Positions 51,404-64,000 are shown, counted from the first letter of the stretch. The stretch is DNA of 64,000 bases from Fibrella rubiginis (GCF_017353185.1 NZ_JAFMYV010000006.1:124001-188000), one strand, 5' to 3'. Notes: generated by a model not told the origin, from the letters alone. Program-made: numbers and translations.

Positions 51404-51539
51404 TGATTTACGAACGGTCCGCCGTCGCGGTACGAATTACGATGTACGATTTTTGCTTACGCCAGCGCATGATTACTCCGGAGTAAGCAAAAATCGTACA
51501 TCGTAATTCGTACCGCGACGGCGGACCGTTCGTAAATCA
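51404..51539. repeat. Perfect 57-bp inverted repeat with TACGANN heptamers, filling a convergent gap
   Basis: The arms 51404-51460 and 51483-51539 are perfect reverse complements around a 22-base loop. The loop region contributes its own palindrome TTACTCCGGAGTAA (51473-51486). Part of the arm is three 7-base words TACGAAT, TACGATG, TACGATT (51431-51451). It begins 2 bases after the lipase-like stop and ends 2 bases before the dnaG stop. It is the longest perfect stem in this window. Confidence 0.97.
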
Positions 51540-51541
51540 GA

Positions 51542-53659
51542 TCATCCCGAAATAACCGTGCCCAGCAGCCGGGCGATTTCCACGTCGACGCGCTTGAAGT
51601 GCATGTAATCGGCCATGAGTTGGTCCGACGTGGTGGGGTCGGTGGTGATGCGGATTTGCTGGAGCAGGTCGTGCATGCGGGTTTCAGCCAGCAGCTTTTT
51701 CAAACGCAGGATATTACCATAGGCCGCTTCGGCCAACACGCCCGTGTCTTCTTCGGAGGGCACGAAGATCTTGTGCTTTTCCTCCCAGTTTTCGCTGATT
51801 TCGTAGCGTTGTGTCGTGAGGTTAATGGCCTCATACTGAAACGAATTGGCCTGCTCGACGGGCAGGTCGACGCGCTGGTGCATGAAGTCGTCGGCCATCA
51901 GGATCCGGCCCTGACTGAACGCGTCGCGAAACAGGGTCAGGAGTTGGCCGTAGGGTTCATGCTGGAAATCGATGTCGTTCAGTTCGCTCAGAATATAGTG
52001 GCATAGCGATACGCCCGGCTCCAGTTCGCGGGCACCGTAGTTCATCAACAGCCGAATGCACTCCTCTTCCTGATAAGCCAACGGGGGGCGGTTTTCGCCA
52101 CCTGCTGGACGTTGAACGTTGGACGTTGGACGTTGGATTTCGCCCGGCGCGGGGGCAATACCAGCTTCGTCGAGGAGGTCGTTGAAAAAATCGTCGGGCG
52201 GGCCGTCGGAGAAAGCGGGAGGACTCTGACGAATGCCATCAGGCTGGCCGCCCGCCTTAGTGATGGCATCCATACCAGACCCCGTAGCCGGACGATTGCG
52301 GGCGTCGCGCTCCTGCTGCCGGTCGTGGTCTTTTACCTGCTGATCGCGCTGCTTGCGGATGAGGCGATTGCTTTCCGAAATCAGCGTCTGTTCATCTACC
52401 TTCAGTTGGCGGGCCGTGGTCTGGAAAAAGACCTGCCGCTTGATGGGGTCGGGAATGCGCGAAATGCTCCCCACAATTTCGCTGATTACCTCGGCACGCT
52501 TAAAGGGGTTGTCGCCCGCGTCTTTGAGCAGGTTGTCGGTTTTGAAGGTGATAAAGTCGTGGGCATTTTGTTTGATAAACGCCTTGAAGGCCTCAGCACC
52601 CACTTTCCGCACAAAACTGTCGGGGTCGTCGCCGTCGGGGAACATCACCACGCTCACGTTCAGGCCTTCTTCCAGCACCATATCCAGTCCGCGCAGGGCT
52701 GCTTTCACGCCCGCCGCGTCGCCATCATACAGGATCGTGACATTGGGCGTAAACCGGCTGATGAGCCGAATCTGCTCAATCGTGAGCGACGTACCCGACG
52801 AAGCCACCACGTTTTTGATACCCGCCTGATGCAGCGAAATCACATCGGTATAACCTTCAGTGAGGTAACAAACATCTTCCTGCCGAATGGTTTGCTTGGC
52901 CTGGAAGATGCCGTAGAGTACCTGACTTTTGTGGTAAACGTCCGTTTCTGGTGAGTTGAGGTACTTTGGCGCCTTAGGATCTGTTTTCAGAATCCGCGCC
53001 CCAAAGGCAATTACCCGCCCCGACACGTTGTGAATCGGGAACATCACCCGCCCCCGAAACCGGTCAAACGTTTTCCCTGACTCTTCACGAACGATAGTTA
53101 AACCGGCCTTGCCCAGCACGGTGGGGTTATAGCCTTTTTTGGTGGCGTCGGTCAGCAGGGCGTCCCATTGGTCGGGGCTGTAGCCCAGTTCGAAGGCGGC
53201 GAGGGTAGGGGCGGAAAAGCCCCGCTCACGGAAATAGCTCAGACCAATACCGCGCCCTTCGTCGGTTTGGAGCAGGTTTTCCTGGAAAAACGTTTTGGCG
53301 TAGTTGAGGGCGATATAGAGGCTTTCGCGCTCGGTCTGGCGGTTTTGCTCTTCGGGCGTGACCTCCTGCTCGGCGATTTCGATGTTATACTTTTTGGCCA
53401 GATACCGCAACGCCTCACCGTAGCCGAGGTTTTCTACGTCCATCACAAACCGCACCGGGTCGCCTGCTTTGCCGCAGCCAAAGCACTTGTATATCTGCCG
53501 GGCGGGATTAACGTTGAAGGAGGGCGTCTTCTCATTGTGAAACGGACAGCAGGCAATGTAATTCGACCCCCGCCGCTTCAAGGACACAAAATCGCCCACC
53601 ACCTCCAAAATATCGGCCGCCTGCCGAATTCGCTCAACGGTGTCCTCTGGAATACGCAT
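51542..53659 (-). CDS. dnaG: DNA primase DnaG
   Basis: 705 residues from the ATG at 53659 (MRIPEDTVERIRQAADILEV); an in-frame TTG six bases upstream lies within the promoter box. The CHC2 zinc site is Cys 38, His 41, Cys 59, Cys 62 (CPFH, CFGC). The catalytic core and Toprim domain have YLTEGYTDVISLHQAG and TILYDGDAAGVKAA. The C-terminal helicase-interaction region is present but divergent, as usual. The linker near residues 500-510 (IQRPTSNVQRPAGGE) is encoded by a heptamer tract, GTTGGAC-type words, and is not ancestral to the family. DnaG makes RNA primers at the replication fork. Gene order rpsU-dnaG-rpoD is not seen. Confidence 0.97.
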   Translation of the reverse strand: MRIPEDTVERIRQAADILEVVGDFVSLKRRGSNYIACCPFHNEKTPSFNVNPARQIYKCFGCGKAGDPVRFVMDVENLGYGEALRYLAKKYNIEIAEQEVTPEEQNRQTERESLYIALNYAKTFFQENLLQTDEGRGIGLSYFRERGFSAPTLAAFELGYSPDQWDALLTDATKKGYNPTVLGKAGLTIVREESGKTFDRFRGRVMFPIHNVSGRVIAFGARILKTDPKAPKYLNSPETDVYHKSQVLYGIFQAKQTIRQEDVCYLTEGYTDVISLHQAGIKNVVASSGTSLTIEQIRLISRFTPNVTILYDGDAAGVKAALRGLDMVLEEGLNVSVVMFPDGDDPDSFVRKVGAEAFKAFIKQNAHDFITFKTDNLLKDAGDNPFKRAEVISEIVGSISRIPDPIKRQVFFQTTARQLKVDEQTLISESNRLIRKQRDQQVKDHDRQQERDARNRPATGSGMDAITKAGGQPDGIRQSPPAFSDGPPDDFFNDLLDEAGIAPAPGEIQRPTSNVQRPAGGENRPPLAYQEEECIRLLMNYGARELEPGVSLCHYILSELNDIDFQHEPYGQLLTLFRDAFSQGRILMADDFMHQRVDLPVEQANSFQYEAINLTTQRYEISENWEEKHKIFVPSEEDTGVLAEAAYGNILRLKKLLAETRMHDLLQQIRITTDPTTSDQLMADYMHFKRVDVEIARLLGTVISG
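52104..52138. repeat. Heptamer tract (GTTGRAY) inside the dnaG coding sequence
   Basis: Five consecutive 7-base words, GCTGGAC, GTTGAAC, GTTGGAC, GTTGGAC, GTTGGAT, lie within the dnaG linker. The same words make the hairpin arm at 40514-40541. No mirror copy is present nearby, so this is a half-element. Because 7 and 3 share no factor, the encoded peptide also has a period of seven residues (QRPTSNV QRPAGGE). Confidence 0.9.
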
Positions 53660-53662
53660 AAA

Positions 53663-53670
53663 CAAAGATA
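53663..53670 (-). promoter_or_regulatory. TATCTTTG box immediately before dnaG
   Basis: On the minus strand TATCTTTG is followed by TTT and then the dnaG ATG. A Bacteroidota -7 box here would start transcription at or very near the ATG, implying a leaderless or nearly leaderless mRNA. A -33 TTTG is not evident because the upstream side is a purine tract. Confidence 0.5.
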
Positions 53671-53680
53671 GGCAGAGAAA

Positions 53681-57211
<3,531 letters not shown>

Positions 57212-57215
57212 ATTT

Positions 57216-57246
57216 AATGTACAATGAATAATGTACAATGTACATT
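57216..57246. repeat. AATGTAC heptamer tract with small palindrome
   Basis: Four 7-base words, AATGTAC, AATGAAT, AATGTAC, AATGTAC, run from 57216 to 57243, and AATGTACA-A-TGTACATT (57230-57246) is a palindrome. It starts 4 bases after the lacZ stop. The words match those at 32464-32484. Confidence 0.85.
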
Positions 57247-57261
57247 CCCTCCCCTACCCCT

Positions 57262-58740
57262 ATGACCTTCTCTGAATACCGCCAGCATGATGCCCTGGCA
57301 CTGGCCGAACTGGTACGCAAGGGCGACACCACGCCGGGTGAACTGCTTGATGTTGCCATTGCCCGCGCCGAGGCCGTGAACCCCGAACTGAACGCCATCG
57401 TAACGCCCCTCTACGAACAGGGTCGCCGGATGCTGGATCAGCTACCCACCAACGCGCCGTTTCGGGGAGTACCATTTTTGTTGAAAGATCTTGAGCTGGA
57501 GTGGGCCGGTACATCCATGAAATCGGGGTGTAGAGGCTATGCCGGATACGTTTCGGCTACGGACAGTTACGCCGTGACGCGCTACAAACAGGCCGGGCTG
57601 GTCTTTTTTGGCAAAACAAATACCCCCGAATTCGGCCTCACGCCCTACACCGAATCGGAGTTGTACGGCCCGGCGCGTAATCCCTGGAACCCAGCCTATT
57701 CGCCGGGGGGCAGCAGCGGGGGATCGGCGGCGGCAGTGGCAGCGGGCATCGTACCAGCCGCTTCGGCCTCTGACGGGGGTGGCAGCATCCGTATTCCGGC
57801 GTCGTGCTGCGGCTTGTTTGGGCTGATGCCCTCGCGGGGAAGAGCATCGCTGGGGCCGGGCTTTGGCGAAATGTGGCAGGGTGCCGTGCGTAGCCACGTG
57901 GTGTCGCGCACGGTGCGCGACAGTGCCGCCCTACTTGATGTGTCGGCAGGTATGGCCCCCGGCGATCCTTACGCACTTGGCCCAAACGCCGACACCTTTC
58001 TGAGTCAGGTGGACCGGGAACCGAGTAAACTACGCATTGCCGTCACTACGCAACACCCGTTTCCGGGGCAGCAAACCCACGCGGAATGCGTACTGGCGGT
58101 GCAGAAAACGGCCAAGCTGCTCGAAAGCCTGGGTCATAGCGTTGACGAAATTGCGCTGCCCTACGACCAGACAGTTTTGAGCGAAGTGTTCCTGACGATG
58201 GTATTGAGCGAAACCGGAGCTACCATCCGCGAACTGAGCGATTACCTGAAACGTCCCGCCCGTCGCGACGACATGGAATTGAATACATGGGCGCTGGCAC
58301 GCATTTCGGAAGCTTACACGGCGGTAGACAATTCGTACCAGAAACGCCGCTGGAATGCCCTCTCGCGGCAGATGGGACAACTCCACGAACGCTTCGACCT
58401 GCTGCTCACGCCTACCCTCTCGCGCTCACCCATTCGCATTGGTGCATTGCAAAACTCCGCCGCCGAAACCCGGACGATGAAGCTGGTAGATGCCCTGGGT
58501 GGACTGCGTTTTCTGAAAGGCAGCAAACAGATTGACCAACTGGCCGAAAAGTCATTCGGCTATATTCCGTTTACGCCCATTGCCAACATGACCGGCCAAC
58601 CGTCTATGTCGGTTCCGCTCCACGTCTCTGCCGACGGTCTACCCGTGGGGTCCATGTTGACCGCTGCCTTAGGTAACGAAAACCTGTTATTTCAACTAGC
58701 CGCGCAGTTGGAGGGAGAGTTTTTGATACATAAAGGGTAA
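57262..58740 (+). CDS. Amidase-signature-family hydrolase
   Basis: 492 residues from the ATG at 57262 ([21 protein letters not shown]); an ATG 24 bases upstream falls within the word repeat. The Ser-cisSer-Lys triad is visible: Lys 75 (VPFLLKDLE), Ser 151/152 in [13 protein letters not shown] and Ser 175 in [32 protein letters not shown], followed by YGPARNPWN, is a standard family block. No signal peptide, so cytoplasmic. It hydrolyses an amide bond of an unknown substrate. Without gatB or gatC beside it and with YTES rather than the GatA wording, a GatA role is unlikely. Confidence 0.93.
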   Translation: MTFSEYRQHDALALAELVRKGDTTPGELLDVAIARAEAVNPELNAIVTPLYEQGRRMLDQLPTNAPFRGVPFLLKDLELEWAGTSMKSGCRGYAGYVSATDSYAVTRYKQAGLVFFGKTNTPEFGLTPYTESELYGPARNPWNPAYSPGGSSGGSAAAVAAGIVPAASASDGGGSIRIPASCCGLFGLMPSRGRASLGPGFGEMWQGAVRSHVVSRTVRDSAALLDVSAGMAPGDPYALGPNADTFLSQVDREPSKLRIAVTTQHPFPGQQTHAECVLAVQKTAKLLESLGHSVDEIALPYDQTVLSEVFLTMVLSETGATIRELSDYLKRPARRDDMELNTWALARISEAYTAVDNSYQKRRWNALSRQMGQLHERFDLLLTPTLSRSPIRIGALQNSAAETRTMKLVDALGGLRFLKGSKQIDQLAEKSFGYIPFTPIANMTGQPSMSVPLHVSADGLPVGSMLTAALGNENLLFQLAAQLEGEFLIHKG

Positions 58741-58842
58741 CTAATGAGCTGGTGGCTGATGCGCGGCCCACACCAACATCTAGCCACACGCCAACCGAAA
58801 TCAACGTAAATAGCTAGTCTCCGCTAATTATAATTTCCAGCA

Positions 58843-58878
58843 AAAAAGGCCCCTCAGCAGACGCTGAAGGGCCTTTTT
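58843..58878. terminator. Bidirectional intrinsic terminator between amidase and susD
   Basis: AAAAAGGCCCCTCAGC (58843-58858) pairs with GCTGAAGGGCCTTTTT (58863-58878) with one mismatch around a 4-base loop, flanked by T runs on both strands. It sits between convergent genes, 19 bases from the susD stop. Confidence 0.9.
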
Positions 58879-58896
58879 ACAATAAAACTAAACTAC

Positions 58897-60642
58897 TCAA
58901 TAACCTGGATTCTGCTTCAGAACTGTATTGCCCTGATAATCGATCTGCGTTTGCGGGATCGGCATGTATTCATCTTTACCCGCTGTGAATTTGGCACCGC
59001 CATAACCTACTGATAGTTTTCCTGACTCGTAGGCAAGGAATGCGTTCAGTACCGGTGCGGCAACACCCCAGCGTACGAGGTCATAGAAGCGATGACCTTC
59101 ACCGGATAGCTCCAGCTTCCGCTCGAACTGTACCGCCGTGCGGGCGGCAACCTTGTCGGCGAAGGGCACTGTATACTGGGCAATCACGTAGTTGGCGGCA
59201 GGTTTACCATCGGCACCTTTCACGAAACCGTCGGCGTTGGCCGCACGGGCACGTACCTGATTGATGTATTTCTGGGCCGTGGCCAGGCTACCTACTTCAA
59301 TTTCGGCTTCAGCGGCCATCAGTAACACGTCGGCAAAGCGGATGATGTTGTAATTGATGGCCGAATAACCATCCGTCCATGAGCTACCATCAGTCAAAGT
59401 TTTGTCCTGCGATTTGTAGAAGACAAACTTCTTGGGTGAATACGGTCCGGCGAAACCCTGATCGCGAATCCAATCGAAACCGGGGTGTGGCTGCCAGTCG
59501 AGGTACGGAATACCCCGACGACCAATTGAATGGTCAAGGCGGGGGTCAACCGGGTTCGCATCAGGCGTAAAGGGATCTTTCGAGGCAAGGCCCTGGTCTG
59601 TTTTCAACTGGTTCGCTCCCGTATTATACGATCCATCGAGCAGGGGCAGACCGTTGGCGTTGGTACGGAACGAGTTAGCCAGTTCGAAGCTGGGCGCAAA
59701 GAATCCGCAGCAACCCGCCGGGCCATTCGAGCCGGTGTTGTAGGGGAAATTCAGCACCAGGTCGGGGTTGGCATTGTCTGAACTACCTGTATTAGCCGCT
59801 GCCTGCATAGCGAAGACTGATTCTTCGTTGTTGTCAAATTCAGCGTTAAACACGTTGGCGTATTTAGCTACCAGGCCGTATTTCTTACCTCCCGACGTAA
59901 CACCATTGGCAATAATCAAATCGAAAAGGGCTTTCGCTTCGGCGTATTTCTTTTCGTACATATACGCTTTGGCCAGATACGATGCCGCCGCCCACTTATT
60001 GGCACGACCAACAGCCCCCTGTGTAGCGGGCAGGTTGTCATAAGCATATTTGAAGTCGGCCTCAATATTGGTCCAGATATCCTTATCGTTGGCTACCTTT
60101 TCAATACCAGTGCCATAGTCCAGCGTTTCGTCAACGTAGGGCACCATGTTGAAAGCCCGCTTCAACTCAAAGTAGTAGTGACCCCGCAAAAAACGAGCTT
60201 CACCTGCAATCCGCTTTTTGTCAGTATCCAGTACTTCAGCCGACGCCGATGGCAGGGCGCGCAACACAGCGTTAGCCCGGCTAATGCCTTCATACATAGC
60301 GTTCCACTTGTCATTTACCTGACCGCTGCTGGGTAGTAGTTCGTAACGCTGGAAAGGAGTCAGCGCGTTGAAATCACCAGCATTAGACCCTTTGTTGGCC
60401 TCACCGCCCGAAATACTACCCCGTGCCCAGTTGTTGGAACTGGCCGATTGGGTAAACCCACGGGCATTCAGCTGCGAATAGCTACTGATTAGTAAGCCAT
60501 CAAGACCTGCCAGCGACGTCAACTGTGCACTGGCCAGCTGCCCCGTCGCCGGGATATTAAGAAACTGATCATTACAGGCAAACGTAGTCAGCACCAGCAG
60601 TGCTGTAGCTACCGTTCCCTTTCCGATGTATGTTGTTTTCAT
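58897..60642 (-). CDS. SusD/RagB-family nutrient-binding outer-membrane lipoprotein
   Basis: 581 residues. The lipoprotein signal ends VLTTFAC (Cys 23), then NDQFLNIPATGQLASAQLTSLAGLDGLL, the standard SusD opening. TPR-like helices follow (RFLRGHYYFELKRAFNMVPYVDETL, AAASYLAKAYMYEKKYAEAKALF). The C-terminal SusD block has NIIRFADVLLMAAEAEIEVG, YINQVRARA, FERKLELSGEGHRFYDLVRWG and YMPIPQTQIDYQGN. It forms the lid over its SusC partner and captures the ligand at the cell surface. It lies 16 bases downstream of susC. The ligand is unknown. Confidence 0.96.
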   Translation of the reverse strand: MKTTYIGKGTVATALLVLTTFACNDQFLNIPATGQLASAQLTSLAGLDGLLISSYSQLNARGFTQSASSNNWARGSISGGEANKGSNAGDFNALTPFQRYELLPSSGQVNDKWNAMYEGISRANAVLRALPSASAEVLDTDKKRIAGEARFLRGHYYFELKRAFNMVPYVDETLDYGTGIEKVANDKDIWTNIEADFKYAYDNLPATQGAVGRANKWAAASYLAKAYMYEKKYAEAKALFDLIIANGVTSGGKKYGLVAKYANVFNAEFDNNEESVFAMQAAANTGSSDNANPDLVLNFPYNTGSNGPAGCCGFFAPSFELANSFRTNANGLPLLDGSYNTGANQLKTDQGLASKDPFTPDANPVDPRLDHSIGRRGIPYLDWQPHPGFDWIRDQGFAGPYSPKKFVFYKSQDKTLTDGSSWTDGYSAINYNIIRFADVLLMAAEAEIEVGSLATAQKYINQVRARAANADGFVKGADGKPAANYVIAQYTVPFADKVAARTAVQFERKLELSGEGHRFYDLVRWGVAAPVLNAFLAYESGKLSVGYGGAKFTAGKDEYMPIPQTQIDYQGNTVLKQNPGY

Positions 60643-60658
60643 GGTTGTTTGTTAGGTC

Positions 60659-63600
60659 TTAGAAACCAAAGCTGATTTGGAAGTTGTACCCCCGTGTTAC
60701 CGGATAGTTACCAATGTCGATACCGAAGTTAGAGTCAGCCGCACCACCTACTGCCGGGTCCAGGCCGGTGTATTTGGTCACGGTAAACAGGTTGGTAGCC
60801 GACACACCGAGGCGCAACCGGCTCAGACCAGTGTTACCCAACAGCCGGGAGGGGAACGTGTAGCCAGCCGAGAGGTACTGCATCCGCAGGAACGAACCGT
60901 CTTCTACGTAGTATGAGTTCGACTGTGTGTTGGTGCTGAAGTTAGACGCACTCTCGAAAATGGGGATAGTCGTGTTGGTGTGGGTTGGCAACCACGAGTC
61001 TTTCACCCGTGCGCTGACGGCCGCACCCGAAAACGACGTATAGAAATCGGTGAACCAACGCGAGTTGTTGAAAATCTTGTTGCCCAGCGACGTATACAGA
61101 TAGGTGTTAACGTCGAACCCGCCGTAGCGCACCGTAAGCGTTACACCACCCGTGAATTTCGGTACAGGGCTACCCAGATAAACCCGGTCGGCGTCATCGA
61201 TCTTGCCATTACCATCAGTGTCAGCATACCGGAAACGACCTGGGCCTGCGCCACTTTGCGTCGGTGCGGCGGTCACCTCTTCTTTACTGTTGAAAAGACC
61301 AATCACCTTGTAACCGTAGAACGATGAGATCGACTGGCCTGGCTCGTTACGTACCACGTTGGTGCTCAAACGCGTACCACCCGAATAGAAGTAAGGTGTG
61401 CCAGGGGCTAGCGCCTCAATTTTGTTGCTCAGGAAGCTACCAATGGCTGTTACTTCATACCCAACTTTCGGCGTCAGGTTACCCCGCGTGATTACTGTGA
61501 TGTCGATACCCTGGTTGCGCATCTTGGCAATGTTTACCGACGGAGCATTAGCCCGCACACCTACTACACCCGGCAGACCCAGTTGGAACAACAGGTCGCG
61601 GGTATCCTTCCGCCATACGTCGAGGATCACTTCCAGTTTGTTGTTGAAGAACGAACCATCGAAACCAATGTTTGACGTGATACTGGTCTCCCACTTAGCA
61701 TCGGCGTTACCAATCCGGCTGCGGTAGAAACCAGCCGTAGCAGCCGTGTTAGCTCCGTTGATGTCATAGCCATTACCAGCGTTAGAGGCGAACAGGTTAT
61801 ACTGGTTGTTGGGATCTACGTTGTTCGAGTTACCCATCAGACCATAACCACCCCGGATTTTCAGGTCCGACACCCAGGGCAGGCTCTTCATGAAGGCCTC
61901 GGACGAAATGCGCCATGCTGCCGAGAAAGCAGGGAAAACGCCATACTTGTTGTTGGCGCCAAACTGCGATGAACCGTCGCGACGGATCGTACCCGACAAA
62001 ATATACTTGTCGTTGAGGGCATAGCGAGCCTGCGCAAACGTCGAAAAGAAGTTAACCCCAAGGCCATAGCCGCTACCCACCTGCCGCGTGGCACCTGGCG
62101 TAGTCGAGCTGATTGTCACGTAGTTAGGATCCGTTGTGAACGGATTTAGACCTGACCCGTCGAGACCCCGACCCGAACCAGTATTTAAGGCTTCAACACC
62201 GACCAAGGCATTGATGCTATGGATGCCAAACTGCTGCCTATACTGTGCCGTGTTGGTAAACGTCCAGGCCAGGTTATAGCCCGATCCTTCGCCGTAGGTG
62301 AAGTTGGTACCGTTCTCTGAGTTTTCGTATTGCGCGCGGCTGTAGAAGTTATAATAGTAGTTCCGATATGAGCCACCAAGGGTGCTGCGCAACGTCAGGG
62401 CCGGAATCACATCATATTCTAGGTAAGCGTTACCAAAGCCCACCAGATTGGCATTCAGGTTGTTCTGCTGCCCGTCGCGGTTGGCCACCGGGTTGCGGGG
62501 GTTGTTGAAGCCAGGCGCTGCTGTGCCCGCGTAGCCACCAAATGAGTTGTATACTGGAATGATCGGTGGCATACGAAACGCCTGCAACACGTCATTTTCC
62601 TCGGCCGCTACGTTCGACCCGTTACCCCCACCCTGCTGACCGCGGGTAGACAGGTACGTAAACTGGATGTTTTCGCCAAAACGTATCTTTTTGGTAATAT
62701 CAAACTCCGTGTTGGCCCGTAGCGAGTAGCGCTTGAAGTCATTGTATTTTACAATACCGGCCTGCTGCTGCATACCCAGGCTGATGTAGAACCGGCTGTA
62801 GTCTGAACCACCCGAGAAACCAAGGGTGTGGCGCATGAGGGGGGCCGTACGTGTAATGGCCTTGTACCAGTCTGTACCTTCTTTGTTGGCCGGAATGACT
62901 AAGTAGATGGCACCATTGGCAGGATTAACGTTGTACTTCTTCTGTTCAGCCGCCAGATCCACGCCACCCGTAACGCCCGACCGGTTACCTACCAGCAGGT
63001 ATTCAGGCAATACGGGCGTTTGTCCCGTGCCATATTGACCGCCAGCGAGGTTAGTGAAACTGTCGGGGCCGATGGCCTCACCTGCCTGATACTTGTCGTT
63101 TTTGCGCGACTGCCAGGTCCAGTCGGCCTGTTCCTGCGGATTCAGAATGGGCTGGCCTTTACCAGGATCGGTAGCACCAAACAGACCGTCGTAAGATACG
63201 CTCAGCTTCTGCGCCCGGCGCTGTCCTTTTTTGGTGGTGTACACAATTACACCGTTGGCAGCCCGCGCCCCATAGATAGAAGCCGAAGCCGCGTCTTTCA
63301 GTACCGTCGTGTTTTCAATGTCATCAGGCACCAAAAAGTCGACATTTTGGGTTGGTACGCCGTCTACCACATACAGTGGCTGGTTACCACCAAAGGCACC
63401 GAAGCCCCGCACCCGAATCTGGCTGCTGGTGCCGGGTTGGCCATTGGTAATCACCGTCAGACCCGATACCCGACCCTGCAATTGCTGCTCTACGTTGCCC
63501 GATGGTACGGCCTTCAATTGCTGCGGCTGCACCGTCGACACGGCCCCCGACGTTTCACGGCGGCTATCAGTCGAGTAGCCCGTTACGACTACCTCGTTGA

Positions 63601-63922
63601 GCGAAGTGGCATCTTCATCCAGTGAGATATTGATCGTGTTTTGACTACCTACCGTTACTTCCTGGGGCGTATACCCGATAAATGAAAAGACAAGAACAGC
63701 ATTATCGGGGACACTAATGCTAAAATCACCAGTTGCGTTGGTCACTACCCCCCGGGTGGTACCTTTCACGGTAACGTTAACGCCAGGGAGACCTTCTTTG
63801 TCGGCTTTGCTGGTGACCCGCCCTGTTCGGGTGGTACCCTGCGCCATTGCCAGTCCACTCATGACCAGCAAACCCAGCAAAAGACAGAGGCCCATCAATC
63901 TGGATATATACGTGTTTAACAT
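60659..63922 (-). CDS. SusC/RagA-family TonB-dependent outer-membrane transporter
   Basis: 1087 residues. A signal peptide (to about residue 27, LAMAQ) is followed by a CarboxypepD_reg-like domain (GRVTSKADKEGLPGVNVTVKG, VLVFSFIGYTPQEVTVG) and a TonB box region (LNEVVVTGYS). The plug has VEQQLQGRVSGLTVI, SQIRVRGFGAFGGNQPLYVVDGVP and VLKDAASASIYGARAANGVI. A 22-stranded barrel follows, ending in an aromatic residue (NFQISFGF). It imports large ligands, often glycans or peptides, using TonB energy, with the SusD encoded next as its lid. No sigma/anti-sigma regulator is visible; the 78 bases beyond the start show no clear promoter. Confidence 0.96.
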   Translation of the reverse strand: MLNTYISRLMGLCLLLGLLVMSGLAMAQGTTRTGRVTSKADKEGLPGVNVTVKGTTRGVVTNATGDFSISVPDNAVLVFSFIGYTPQEVTVGSQNTINISLDEDATSLNEVVVTGYSTDSRRETSGAVSTVQPQQLKAVPSGNVEQQLQGRVSGLTVITNGQPGTSSQIRVRGFGAFGGNQPLYVVDGVPTQNVDFLVPDDIENTTVLKDAASASIYGARAANGVIVYTTKKGQRRAQKLSVSYDGLFGATDPGKGQPILNPQEQADWTWQSRKNDKYQAGEAIGPDSFTNLAGGQYGTGQTPVLPEYLLVGNRSGVTGGVDLAAEQKKYNVNPANGAIYLVIPANKEGTDWYKAITRTAPLMRHTLGFSGGSDYSRFYISLGMQQQAGIVKYNDFKRYSLRANTEFDITKKIRFGENIQFTYLSTRGQQGGGNGSNVAAEENDVLQAFRMPPIIPVYNSFGGYAGTAAPGFNNPRNPVANRDGQQNNLNANLVGFGNAYLEYDVIPALTLRSTLGGSYRNYYYNFYSRAQYENSENGTNFTYGEGSGYNLAWTFTNTAQYRQQFGIHSINALVGVEALNTGSGRGLDGSGLNPFTTDPNYVTISSTTPGATRQVGSGYGLGVNFFSTFAQARYALNDKYILSGTIRRDGSSQFGANNKYGVFPAFSAAWRISSEAFMKSLPWVSDLKIRGGYGLMGNSNNVDPNNQYNLFASNAGNGYDINGANTAATAGFYRSRIGNADAKWETSITSNIGFDGSFFNNKLEVILDVWRKDTRDLLFQLGLPGVVGVRANAPSVNIAKMRNQGIDITVITRGNLTPKVGYEVTAIGSFLSNKIEALAPGTPYFYSGGTRLSTNVVRNEPGQSISSFYGYKVIGLFNSKEEVTAAPTQSGAGPGRFRYADTDGNGKIDDADRVYLGSPVPKFTGGVTLTVRYGGFDVNTYLYTSLGNKIFNNSRWFTDFYTSFSGAAVSARVKDSWLPTHTNTTIPIFESASNFSTNTQSNSYYVEDGSFLRMQYLSAGYTFPSRLLGNTGLSRLRLGVSATNLFTVTKYTGLDPAVGGAADSNFGIDIGNYPVTRGYNFQISFGF

Positions 63923-64000
63923 AGCTTGAGAGTTGTAGGTTAAGGCAGCCTGTGCTGACTGCCAACCCCAAAACTATCACTACACTATTGTTCCACAATG

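Overview
The window comes from a Bacteroidota chromosome, most likely a Cytophagales/Spirosoma-like soil or water bacterium. The evidence is a SusC/SusD pair ending in an aromatic C-terminal residue, several Bacteroidota-type FtsX permeases ending in LRSE, curli genes of the Bacteroidota type, TATCTTTG-like promoter boxes and the near absence of Shine-Dalgarno sequences. The genus is inferred, not shown. I saw no rRNA, tRNA, CRISPR array or intact mobile element.

Layout. 1-3.2 kb: two FtsX-type ABC permeases, the first cut by the window edge. 3.2-5.5 kb: a Uma2-like nuclease, a PA14-OmpA envelope protein and a VOC protein. 5.6-17.9 kb: a large curli (functional amyloid) locus on the minus strand. 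It reads, in order of transcription, a small curlin-like protein, three giant CsgA-like curlins (674, 777 and 824 aa), an intrinsic terminator, then a CsgB-like protein, CsgE, CsgF, a CsgG with an extra C-terminal domain, and a beta-propeller lipoprotein. 18.3-20.7 kb: another FtsX permease. 20.7-27.9 kb: exported redox and PLP enzymes (two aminotransferases and a flavin amine oxidase with Tat-like signals, a haem c/VCBS lipoprotein) and a Hint-domain protein. 28.3-36.2 kb: uvrB, a low-GC orphan nuclease-like gene, a ROK sugar kinase, a peroxiredoxin, a methyltransferase, a TetR regulator, a PAS histidine kinase and a DUF2237 protein. 36.4-46.7 kb: FtsX permease, M28 peptidase, HupE-like protein, alpha-L-fucosidase, a dead RAYT transposase, an isochorismatase-like hydrolase, and a divergent Y-family polymerase / S24 repressor pair. 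46.8-64 kb: carbohydrate and envelope functions (lactonase, DUF1080, SMP-30-like, lipase-like, beta-galactosidase, amidase, SusD, SusC) with dnaG in between.

How the genes work together. The curli locus is a self-contained secretion and fibre-building system: CsgG forms the outer-membrane pore, CsgE and CsgF assist it, and the CsgB-like protein probably nucleates the giant curlins. The repressor/polymerase pair looks like an SOS-type mutagenesis cassette. Beta-galactosidase, fucosidase, the DUF1080 protein and SusCD suggest glycan scavenging, but they do not form one clear PUL.

The most unusual DNA-level feature is a set of long, nearly perfect intergenic inverted repeats. They usually start within a few bases of a stop codon and often fill the gap between convergent genes. 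Many arms are built of imperfect 7- or 8-base words repeated in tandem, with different words at different loci. One such word family also sits in frame inside dnaG. This looks like a class of STRR-like hairpins acting as bidirectional terminators.
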